NCBI GenBank assembly: GCA_039187035.1 | Contig: JBCCZS010000210.1 | Span: 1 to 5,348, forward strand | DNA: 5,348 bases | Source of the DNA: JAJFFW01 sp039187035 | GTDB taxonomy: Bacteria; Pseudomonadota; Alphaproteobacteria; Caulobacterales; Parvularculaceae | Direction: 5' to 3' | Shown: positions 1-5,348 of the stretch, piece by piece | Position numbering within the stretch: the stretch's first letter is position 1 | How the letters are laid out: the number at the start of each line of letters is the position of its first letter | Notes under the pieces: model-generated | What the model was told of the DNA's origin: nothing | Database searches by the model: none | The model's input: the letters and a program-made list of their open reading frames with translations, nothing else | Translations under genes and position numbers: made by a program

Positions 1-346
1 GATGCGCGAACGCCCAAATCTTCACGCCCGCTAACATGGGGTGTTTCGTCGCCGCCGCGATGCGTCCCGGCGGCAGATAAGCCGCCGCCATCAACACGAA
101 CGCAACGACGGTCAACAAATACGTGACATGCCGCAGGAAAGCGGGCGGCGTGTACAACGACGCGGCGCTCGCCCCGCTCCAGCCCTGGACGATGAGGACG
201 AAGCCGGCGAGCGACAAAAGGGCGTAGAGGCCTTTGTACGGCGCCTCGTTGATCTTTGCGACGAGCGCGCCGCGCGGCCCCCGCGCGAAACTCGTGAAGG
301 CGTGGGTCGCGAAGAACATTCCGAGCCCTGCGATGAACGTGGCCAT
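1..346 (-). CDS. NnrU family integral membrane protein (partial, C-terminus beyond window edge)
   Basis: Reading leftward from an ATG at 346, 115 codons are visible before the window ends. The product is a hydrophobic membrane protein. The hydrophobic stretches lie at about residues 1-17, 38-57 and 72-92. The segment AAATKHPMLAGVKIWAFAH (residues 97-115) matches the conserved HPML...K.WA.AH signature of NnrU family proteins, and the earlier YKGLYALLSLAGFVLI (residues 37-52) and the TPP.(F/W)LRH-type segment near 66-73 also fit. A GAGGA ribosome binding site at 360-356, 9 bases before the ATG, supports the start. NnrU was named for a gene linked to nitric oxide/nitrite reduction in denitrifying rhodobacteria, but the family is widespread in alphaproteobacteria that do not denitrify, so the biochemical role is unknown. 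It lies downstream of apt on the same strand with a 149-base gap, so it may have its own promoter. The family assignment is firm; the function is not. Confidence 0.88.
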   Translation of the reverse strand, partial: MATFIAGLGMFFATHAFTSFARGPRGALVAKINEAPYKGLYALLSLAGFVLIVQGWSGASAASLYTPPAFLRHVTYLLTVVAFVLMAAAYLPPGRIAAATKHPMLAGVKIWAFAH

Positions 347-393
347 CGATCCGTTTCCTCTACGTTGCCGACAGACGAGCCCCTTATGAGCCC

Positions 394-432
394 CTGGCGA
401 CACGCTGGCGACAAGCTGGCGACACCCTGGCG
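394..432. repeat. Tandem direct repeat, 11-bp unit, about 3.5 copies
   Basis: Units on the + strand are CTGGCGACACG (394-404), CTGGCGACAAG (405-415), CTGGCGACACC (416-426) and a partial CTGGCG (427-432). The first nine bases of the three full units are identical; only the last two vary. The array ends 48 bases upstream of the ATG of the leftward NnrU-type gene and lies in non-coding DNA between it and apt. A period of 11 is close to one helical turn, so each unit would present the same DNA face. That would suit cooperative protein binding, but simple replication slippage would give the same pattern. Confidence 0.85.
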
Positions 433-495
433 CGCGCGCCCGACGAGACAAAGACCGGCGCCGCGCGTCAAGCCGTCGTTTAAGTGCGGCGGCGC

Positions 496-1035
496 TTACG
501 CCCCCTCGAAGCTGACGAGGCTTTGGACCTCTTTGCCGAGCGCGCGAAGTTTGTCGGCGCCGCCGAGGTCCGGCAGATCGACGACGAACGAACAGAGTTC
601 GACATGCCCGCCGACGCGCTCCAACAACGCGACGGCCGCCGCGGCCGTGCCGCCGGTCGCGACCAAATCGTCGACGACGATGATGCGCTCGCCGGGGGCG
701 ACGGCGTCGGCGTGGATTTCGACTTCGTCTTCGCCGTATTCAAGCTGGTAAGTCTGCGACACCGTCTCGCCGGGGAGCTTGCCTTTCTTCCTTACCGGGA
801 TGAACCCGACGGAAAGCTGATGCGCGACTGCGCCGCCGAGGATGAACCCCCGCGCTTCAACGCCGGCGACCTTGTCGATCTTCCGTCCCGCGAGCGGCTG
901 GACAAGCTCGTCGACGGCGCGTCTGAACGCCGTCGGGTCAAGCAACAGCGTCGTCACGTCTCGAAACATGATGCCGGGCTTTGGATAGTCCGGGATCGTT
1001 CGAATGCTGGTTTTGAGGCGGGATTGGAGGTCCAT
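496..1035 (-). CDS. apt: Adenine phosphoribosyltransferase
   Basis: This 179-residue cytoplasmic enzyme converts adenine and phosphoribosyl pyrophosphate to AMP and pyrophosphate (purine salvage). The length is normal for the family. The N-terminal IRTIPDYPKPGIMFRD (residues 11-26) is the family's characteristic opening. ARGF at 61-64 lies in the purine-binding region, the flexible-loop motif RKKGKLPGE is at 82-90, and the PRPP-binding signature IIVVDDLVATGGT is at 118-130 with the DD pair at 122-123. I chose the ATG at 1035 because homology begins there. An in-frame TTG at 1083 would add 16 unconserved residues. The Shine-Dalgarno match is poor: GGAG at 1053-1050 lies 14 bases from the start. 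The gene lies 99 bases after the TadG-like stop codon, with a strong hairpin between, and upstream of the NnrU-type gene on the same strand. In other alphaproteobacteria apt is often found near cytochrome bc1 genes; that neighbourhood is not seen here. Confidence 0.97.
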   Translation of the reverse strand: MDLQSRLKTSIRTIPDYPKPGIMFRDVTTLLLDPTAFRRAVDELVQPLAGRKIDKVAGVEARGFILGGAVAHQLSVGFIPVRKKGKLPGETVSQTYQLEYGEDEVEIHADAVAPGERIIVVDDLVATGGTAAAAVALLERVGGHVELCSFVVDLPDLGGADKLRALGKEVQSLVSFEGA

Positions 1036-1085
1036 GGGCTTTTCGAGCGCTCCGTCGTCGAACCGACGGGGACCATGACGCAAGG

Positions 1086-1110
1086 CGCGCCGCGGAGCAA
1101 GCGCGGCGCG
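1086..1110 (-). terminator. Perfect 9-bp GC hairpin between the TadG-like gene and apt; possible terminator or attenuator
   Basis: CGCGCCGCG (1086-1094) and CGCGGCGCG (1102-1110) are exact reverse complements around a 7-base loop. In the leftward transcript the hairpin begins about 25 bases after the TadG-like stop codon and ends about 50 bases before the apt start. The sequence following the stem in that direction begins CCTTGCG, so there is no U-tract and this is not a classical intrinsic terminator. It may act with Rho, protect the 3' end of the upstream message, or partly uncouple apt from its neighbour. Confidence 0.4.
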
Positions 1111-1134
1111 ACGTAGAACCGCAAGGCCGAAGCG

Positions 1135-2646
1135 TTACTTCGTAAGCGCCAATTCTTGAAGACTGCTCGCAATTGCGTCGAACGCGTCGCTCAGCGCCTT
1201 GGCGTTTTTGGCGTCGTAGTAGTTCGCCTCGTCCGTCGCGCAGCCTTTGAGTAGATTTTTGATCGTCTGATCGGTGACGTCGAACGCGATCGTATAAATG
1301 TCGATGTCTTTGCCGGCGATTTCGACGCAAAGCTCGGATGACAGGGTGTTGGCGAGCACGACGTCCGAATTGGCGTGCCGCGGGTATGTCGGCGACTTGG
1401 TGTTGGCCCCGTCGGTCATCAAAACTAGCGCTTTGACGCCGTCTTGCGCGGCGATTTTCGTGAACGTCTCGCCGCCTTCGAACGGGGCGTCCGACGACAG
1501 GGCCCGCAACCCCCAGGTCAGACCGGCCGGGATGTAGGTTTCGCCCGTCGTAGACATCGACCGCACGGCGCCGACGACGTCGCTCTTCGAGGTCGTCAAA
1601 CCGATCATGGCCTGGGTGCAGCTGACGTTTTGCAGCCCCGGCACCCTGTTCACGCCGGTGTAGTTTTCATCGCGAATGTTCAACGGGTAGTTTCGCGAGC
1701 CGACGCAGCCGTTCCATTTATTGGTCGTGGTCGTCGTTTTCGACTCGCAGACTTGTACCGGATCGCCCAGGTCGAAGACGGGTTCGTCGACCGTTTCCGT
1801 TTTCTGGTCGCATTGGTTTTTCTGGCAGCTATACGACGCGCCGTCGAGCGTGCAGGTCGCGGAGACCATGCGGCAGTTCGTGTTCACGGTCTGTTGCTTC
1901 TTCTGCGTGCCGGTTTGTTTTTTGTTCGGGTACGTATTTCTACATTCTTGGTTCGTCGAGCTCTGCGTGCTGTCGTTCGCCACGTCGAGCCACGGCTTGT
2001 TGCGCTTCGCAAGACCGACGTTCACATATTGGCCGAACGGAACGACCGACACTTTCGTCTGGTTGTTCGCGTCCAACATGATTTGGTCGACAAGGTCTTC
2101 GGCGGCGGTTTTCAGCGTCGCGATCTTGCCGTTGACGCTCATGGAGTCGGTGTTGTCGAGCACCAATGCGACCTCGAGATTGCGCGGCGGCGCGACTTTC
2201 GCCTGCGACGTCACGCCGATCGGCGCGAAAGACTGACCGATAATATCGAGGAACGACGTCTTCACGCGGCCGTTTACCGTCAGCTCAAAGACGGTGTCGG
2301 CGCCGGCCTTGGTGGAGCTGAACTTAAAGCTGTCGACGGGCGTGTCGGCGGTCGGCCGATAATTAGCGTCGAAAAAGCGACGCGCCAGTTTTTCCGCGTC
2401 GGCGTCCGAAACGGTCGCGTTCAGCGCCTTGGCGCGCGACGCGGCGAGCAACGCGCCGTCGACCGCCTCGGTCAGATCCGCGCGCCGGCCTTGCGTCTGC
2501 ATCTGATCGATCGCCAGGCCCGCGGCGATGACCAGCGGAAAGGCGAACAAGGCGAACATCATCGCAACGTTGCCGCGCTCGCACCGGTTGACCCGCCGCC
2601 ACGCGGCCAGCGCCGCCCCTTCCGTCTCGCGATCGACCTGATCCAT
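1135..2646 (-). CDS. TadE/TadG-like protein with N-terminal membrane anchor and von Willebrand A domain
   Basis: This is a 503-residue, probably envelope-located protein of the Flp-pilus-assembly TadG type. Residues 17-24 are rich in Arg (R17, R18, R21, R24), followed by the ERGN motif and one hydrophobic helix at about 26-46, as in the TadE/TadG anchor domain. The rest should lie outside the cytoplasm. From about 155 a VWA domain begins. It has a metal-site (MIDAS) motif LVLDNTDSM with D164, T166 and S168, the downstream threonine at T370 (GETYIPAG), and the aspartate D412 (LMTDG). Between these lies a Gln/Lys/Thr/Asn-rich insertion with eight cysteines (235-343); two more follow at 440 and 469. 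I chose the ATG at 2646 because a GAGGGTGAT sequence lies 7 bases upstream and homology begins soon after. Other in-frame starts are ATG 2655, ATG 2688 and GTG 2691. TadG proteins are linked to tight-adherence pili, but no other tad/cpa gene is visible here, so the role is inferred. It is divergent from the M13 peptidase gene. Confidence 0.88.
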   Translation of the reverse strand: MDQVDRETEGAALAAWRRVNRCERGNVAMMFALFAFPLVIAAGLAIDQMQTQGRRADLTEAVDGALLAASRAKALNATVSDADAEKLARRFFDANYRPTADTPVDSFKFSSTKAGADTVFELTVNGRVKTSFLDIIGQSFAPIGVTSQAKVAPPRNLEVALVLDNTDSMSVNGKIATLKTAAEDLVDQIMLDANNQTKVSVVPFGQYVNVGLAKRNKPWLDVANDSTQSSTNQECRNTYPNKKQTGTQKKQQTVNTNCRMVSATCTLDGASYSCQKNQCDQKTETVDEPVFDLGDPVQVCESKTTTTTNKWNGCVGSRNYPLNIRDENYTGVNRVPGLQNVSCTQAMIGLTTSKSDVVGAVRSMSTTGETYIPAGLTWGLRALSSDAPFEGGETFTKIAAQDGVKALVLMTDGANTKSPTYPRHANSDVVLANTLSSELCVEIAGKDIDIYTIAFDVTDQTIKNLLKGCATDEANYYDAKNAKALSDAFDAIASSLQELALTK

Positions 2647-2973
2647 GTCCGTCATCACCCTCGGCGGCCCGAATGCGTGGACCGCCATCACTTACTTTGC
2701 GGGCGAAACGTCAAAACCTCGTATCGCCTTCGACGGGTATTCTGCATGGACCTTGCCAAACCGTAAGAAAACGGCGCTTTCGACGCGAACGTGCCGCTTT
2801 GCGCCGGCGGCGCCCCGGAATGAAACGGTCGGCAGCGTTTAAGCTTCCGTTCGCCGCGTCCAGGCGTCATTAAAACCGTCCCGCCTTGATCCGCCGCTCC
2901 GGCGATCGCTACGACGATCTCAAATCGAGCCCGGGCGGCGCGGGCATTCGTTAAAGAAATGAGGAGCCGGCCA
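2647..2973. other. Divergent intergenic region between the TadG-like and M13 peptidase genes
   Basis: About 327 bases lie between the two chosen start codons, and both genes must be transcribed outward from here. I see no convincing small gene. The open frames crossing it are arginine/proline-rich antisense readings without family signatures. Candidate promoter pieces are weak. Rightward, TTGATC at 2886-2891 has only a poor -10 (TACGAC, 18 bases on). Leftward, TTGACG at 2714-2709 lacks a good -10. If that leftward element is real, the TadG-like start must be one of the inner codons (2655 or 2646). The segment is locally richer in A/T (for example around 2705-2775 and 2870-2880), as expected for a promoter-bearing region. 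No clear operator palindrome was found. Confidence 0.5.
2961..2966 (+). promoter_or_regulatory. Strong Shine-Dalgarno sequence pointing to a TTG start
   Basis: GAGGAG at 2961-2966 is followed by a 7-base spacer (CCGGCCA) and an in-frame TTG at 2974. The upstream ATG at 2959 overlaps this element and has no comparable ribosome binding site of its own (the preceding bases are TTAAAGAA). The element therefore decides the start of the M13 peptidase in favour of TTG. Confidence 0.65.
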
Positions 2974-5115
2974 TTGATCCGATCAGCAATCCCGACAGCG
3001 AGCCCTCGGTCGACCCGATCGGCGACCGCGCGCCTGGCGGCCGGCGGCGCCCTCATCGCAATCGCGGCATGCGGCGTCGGATCGCCGTCGACTGACGAGA
3101 CCGCGCAACCATCGGACCCGACCGGCGCCGCCGCCGAGACGCAGGCGCAAGTGAAACCGAGCGAACCGGAACTCGGCGCGTTCGGCGTCGAGATCGCAGC
3201 CATGAACCCGTCCGTCGCAGCGGGCGACGACTTTTATCGACACGTCAACGGCGCCTGGCTCGACACTTTTCAGATCCCGGACGAATACTCCTCGTACGGC
3301 TCGTTCACAGTTTTATTCGAACGGTCGGAGGATCGCGTGCGCGCCATCATTGAAGAGGCTGCGACGTCGAGCCCGCCCGCAGGATCCACAGAGCGCAAGA
3401 TCGGCGATTTTTTCTCGTCGTATACGGACGTCGAGGCGATTGAAGCGACCGGCCTCGCCGTGCTCGCCGACGACCTTGACGCGATCGACGCGCTTGAGAC
3501 CCGAGACGCGGTCGCTGTCCTCATGTCGACGCCGGAGCGCGGCGCGGCGACCGTCGTCGGAGCCTATATGAGCGTCGACGCGAAGCGGCCGGATCGCTAC
3601 GCGATTTATCTGAGCCAGAGCGGCCTCGGACTACCGAACCGCGACTATTATCTCGAAGAGAAGTTCGCCGACAAAAAAGCCGCTTACGAACAGTACGTCG
3701 CTACAATGCTCGACCTCGCCGACGTCGACGGCGCGGCCGAAAAAGCCGCGGCGATCCTCGCCCTCGAGACGACGATCGCGCAGGCCCATTGGTCGCCGGC
3801 CAAACGCCGCAATCGCGACTTGACCTACAATCTAAAAGATCGCGCGGCGCTGAAAGACTACGCGCCGCAAATGCCGTGGGACGCCATGTTCGACGCCGCC
3901 GGAATCGGCGACCGGGAAGAAGTCGTCCTGCGCGAGGACGACGCGATCCAAAAGATCGCGGAGATCTTCGCGGAGACGCCAGTCGATCTGTGGAAGGACT
4001 ATCTGCGCTTCCACCTGATCCGGTCGAACGCCGACGTCCTGCCGCGCGTGTTCGACGCGGCGAATTTCGCATTTTACGGCACAACGTTGCGCGGAACCGA
4101 AAAGCAACGCGAGCGCTGGAAGCGCGGCGTCGCGGCGGTCAACGGCGCGCTCGGCGAGGCGGTCGGGCAAGTTTACGTCGAACGGCATTTTCCCAGTTCG
4201 TCGAAAGACATGATGGTCGAGCTTGTCGCCAATCTGCGCCGCGCACTCGACCAACGCCTCGACACCCTCGCCTGGATGGGCGCGGAAACAAAGGAAGAAG
4301 CGCACGCCAAGCTCGACAAGTTCACCCCGAAGATCGGCTATCCCGACCAATGGAAAGACTATTCGGAGCTTGAGGTGCAGGCCGGCGATCCGTACGGAAA
4401 CAAACGACGCGCCAATGTGTGGGATTGGCGCCAGGACCTGAAAAAGTTGGACGGGCCGATCGACAGGACCGAGTGGTTCATGAACCCGCAAACCGTCAAC
4501 GCCTATTACAGCCCGACGCGCAACGAGATCGTGTTCCCTGCAGCGATTTTGCAGGCGCCGTTCTTCGACCCGAACGCCGACCCGGCGGTCAATTACGGCG
4601 GCATCGGCGCGGTTATCGGGCACGAGATCGGCCACGGCTTCGACGATCAGGGCCGAAAATCGGACGGAAACGGTCGCCTGCGCGATTGGTGGACGGACGA
4701 AGACGCCGCCAATTTTCAGGAGCTCACCGACGCGCTCGGCAGCCAATATGGTGAATACGAACCGGTTGACGGCTTTAAGGTGAACCCGATCCTCACCAGG
4801 GGCGAGAATATCGGCGATCTCGGCGGGCTCGCCATGGCCTACCACGCCTACAAGCTCTCGCTCGACGGCGAAGCGGCGCCGGTCATCAACGGCACCACCG
4901 GCGATCAGCGCTTCTTCATGGCCTGGGCGCAGGTGTGGAAACGCGTGGTGCGCGAGGAGGCCTTGAAGAACCAGGTCGCGACCGACCCGCACGCGCCGGC
5001 GCAATACCGCGTGAACGGCGTCGTGCGAAACATGGACGCGTGGTACGACGCGTTCGGCGTCGGACCGGAGAATGCGATGTATTTGCCGCCGGAAGACCGC
5101 GTGTCGATTTGGTGA
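2974..5115 (+). CDS. M13 family (neprilysin/PepO-like) zinc metallopeptidase, predicted lipoprotein
   Basis: This is a complete 713-residue zinc endopeptidase of the M13 family, which cuts peptides outside the cytoplasm. A signal peptide ends in the lipobox IAAC with C33. That cysteine is the only one in the whole protein, which strongly suggests lipid anchoring; G34 after it fits outer-membrane sorting. A Ser/Thr/Pro/Ala-rich linker runs to about residue 65. The N-terminal M13 domain starts near DDFYRHVNGAWL (85-96). The substrate-strand motif NAYY is at 509-512. The zinc site is HEIGH (H550, catalytic E551, H554), with the third ligand E611 in ENIGD and D615. H673 and R679 (HAPAQYR) match the conserved C-terminal His/Arg of neprilysin, and the end RVSIW resembles the usual RV.(V/I)W terminus. 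Length is typical. I chose the TTG at 2974 for its ideal Shine-Dalgarno; an ATG at 2959 gives 718 residues. The gene appears monocistronic, with a divergent neighbour on the left and a terminator on the right. Its natural substrate cannot be told. Confidence 0.95.
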   Translation: MIRSAIPTASPRSTRSATARLAAGGALIAIAACGVGSPSTDETAQPSDPTGAAAETQAQVKPSEPELGAFGVEIAAMNPSVAAGDDFYRHVNGAWLDTFQIPDEYSSYGSFTVLFERSEDRVRAIIEEAATSSPPAGSTERKIGDFFSSYTDVEAIEATGLAVLADDLDAIDALETRDAVAVLMSTPERGAATVVGAYMSVDAKRPDRYAIYLSQSGLGLPNRDYYLEEKFADKKAAYEQYVATMLDLADVDGAAEKAAAILALETTIAQAHWSPAKRRNRDLTYNLKDRAALKDYAPQMPWDAMFDAAGIGDREEVVLREDDAIQKIAEIFAETPVDLWKDYLRFHLIRSNADVLPRVFDAANFAFYGTTLRGTEKQRERWKRGVAAVNGALGEAVGQVYVERHFPSSSKDMMVELVANLRRALDQRLDTLAWMGAETKEEAHAKLDKFTPKIGYPDQWKDYSELEVQAGDPYGNKRRANVWDWRQDLKKLDGPIDRTEWFMNPQTVNAYYSPTRNEIVFPAAILQAPFFDPNADPAVNYGGIGAVIGHEIGHGFDDQGRKSDGNGRLRDWWTDEDAANFQELTDALGSQYGEYEPVDGFKVNPILTRGENIGDLGGLAMAYHAYKLSLDGEAAPVINGTTGDQRFFMAWAQVWKRVVREEALKNQVATDPHAPAQYRVNGVVRNMDAWYDAFGVGPENAMYLPPEDRVSIW

Positions 5116-5120
5116 GGCGG

Positions 5121-5138
5121 CGCCCCCTCGACGGGGCG
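5121..5138 (+). other. Short GC hairpin just after the peptidase stop codon
   Basis: CGCCCC (5121-5126) pairs perfectly with GGGGCG (5133-5138) around a 6-base loop, starting 5 bases after the TGA at 5113-5115. No T-run follows, so it is unlikely to terminate transcription alone. It could stabilise the 3' end of the message or slow polymerase ahead of the true terminator at 5160-5204. Confidence 0.45.
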
Positions 5139-5159
5139 TGCGCATCGCGGCATTACAAG

Positions 5160-5204
5160 AGGGCGCGCGACGGCCGGTCCTAGCGGCGGGGCGCGCCCTT
5201 TTTT
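5160..5204 (+). terminator. Intrinsic (Rho-independent) terminator after the M13 peptidase gene
   Basis: AGGGCGCGC (5160-5168) pairs with GCGCGCCCT (5191-5199), giving a 9-bp stem. The loop region contains an inner stem, GCCG (5173-5176) with CGGC (5184-5187). Six T bases follow directly (5199-5204). The stem sits about 45 bases after the peptidase stop codon and ends transcription before parE. Confidence 0.82.
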
Positions 5205-5234
5205 CGCCTCGCTTCCAAGGAGCCACGCGCCGCC

Positions 5235-5348
5235 ATGTCGCCCGCCCGCGCCGCCGCCCGCAAAACGCCGGATCTTCTCGGCGAGGATTACACCGCCAAG
5301 GACATCGAAGTCCTGGAAGGCTTGGAGCCGGTTCGCAAACGCCCCGGC
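5235..5348 (+). CDS. parE: DNA topoisomerase IV subunit B, N-terminal fragment (continues past window edge)
   Basis: Thirty-eight codons are visible. After a short Ala/Arg-rich leader, residues 19-38 read as a YTAKDIEVLEGLEPVRKRPG stretch. This is the classic start of the type II topoisomerase ATPase (GHKL) subunit. The EVLEGLEPVRKRPG form matches ParE better than GyrB, whose usual version is KVLKGL.AVRKRPG. The protein would pair with ParC to decatenate daughter chromosomes in the cytoplasm, using ATP. The start ATG has an AAGGAG ribosome binding site at 5217-5222, with a rather long 12-base spacer. The upstream terminator ends 30 bases before the ATG, so room for a private promoter is small. 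The catalytic ATP-binding residues lie outside the window. The family is certain; ParE over GyrB is likely from the short stretch seen. Confidence 0.9.
   Translation, partial: MSPARAAARKTPDLLGEDYTAKDIEVLEGLEPVRKRPG

Noticed and set aside
458..495. Possible terminator after apt: GCGCCGC (458-464) pairing with GCGGCGC (489-495)
   Set aside because: The loop is 24 bases and only a broken T-run (TCTTTGTCT) follows in the leftward direction, so the pairing could easily be chance in GC-rich DNA.
1036..1083. A 16-residue N-terminal extension of apt from a TTG at 1083
   Set aside because: The added residues do not resemble the family and the conserved opening begins right after the ATG at 1035.
484..1116. 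A 210-codon + strand frame opposite apt
   Set aside because: apt on the other strand has all family motifs; this frame is an antisense shadow rich in Arg and Asp.
1721..2236. A 171-codon + strand frame with hydrophobic Phe/Val/Cys-rich stretches
   Set aside because: The hydrophobic look comes from reading the Lys/Gln/Asn/Thr-rich insertion of the TadG-like gene backwards (AAA and CAG codons become TTT and CTG). It is not a membrane protein gene.
2709..2714. TTGACG as a -35 box for the TadG-like gene
   Set aside because: It matches a -35 consensus well, but 16-18 bases on there is only AGTGAT/GTGATG, too poor a -10 to call a promoter.
1444..2766. A 440-codon open frame on the + strand opposite the TadG-like gene
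   Set aside because: It is Arg/Val/Asp-rich with no recognisable motif, and lies wholly antisense to a gene with clear family signatures. Long antisense frames are expected in GC-rich DNA.
2688..3203. A 171-codon - strand frame spanning the divergent intergenic region and the start of the peptidase gene
   Set aside because: More than 40% of it is antisense to the peptidase N-terminus, the composition is low-complexity Ala/Arg, and there is no ribosome binding site or recognisable motif.
3832..5226. A 464-codon open frame on the - strand opposite the M13 peptidase
   Set aside because: It mirrors the peptidase coding sequence, runs through the terminator, and has a skewed Arg/Val composition without any domain signature.

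Overview
This window looks like chromosomal DNA from a GC-rich alphaproteobacterium. The evidence is the ParE-type start of the last gene, an NnrU family protein, a TadE/TadG-type protein carrying a von Willebrand A domain, and strong G/C bias at third codon positions. A caulobacterial or parvularculal-type lineage would fit, but that is only an inference from overall gene style.

Layout. The left half is transcribed leftward, in the order TadG-like VWA protein (2646 to 1135), adenine phosphoribosyltransferase apt (1035 to 496), and the first 115 codons of an NnrU family membrane protein (346 to 1, cut by the window edge). The gaps are 99 and 149 bases. The first gap holds a perfect 9-bp GC-rich hairpin. 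The second holds an 11-bp-period tandem repeat upstream of the NnrU gene. The right half is transcribed rightward. It carries a complete neprilysin-like M13 zinc metallopeptidase with a lipoprotein signal peptide (2974 to 5115), an intrinsic terminator, and the first 38 codons of parE (topoisomerase IV subunit B), cut by the right edge. A 327-base divergent intergenic region (2647 to 2973) separates the two halves.

How the genes relate. They do not form one pathway. apt (purine salvage) and parE (chromosome decatenation) are housekeeping genes. The M13 peptidase and the TadG-like protein both act outside the cytoplasm: one is probably an outer-membrane lipoprotein, the other is anchored by an N-terminal membrane helix. 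No other tad/cpa pilus gene is visible nearby, so the TadG-like gene looks isolated here.

I see no mobile element, tRNA, rRNA or CRISPR array, and no convincing undescribed system. The points most worth a second look are the cysteine-rich insertion in the VWA domain, the 11-bp helical-phase repeats before the NnrU gene, the probable TTG start of the peptidase, and a terminator hairpin ending only 30 bases before parE.
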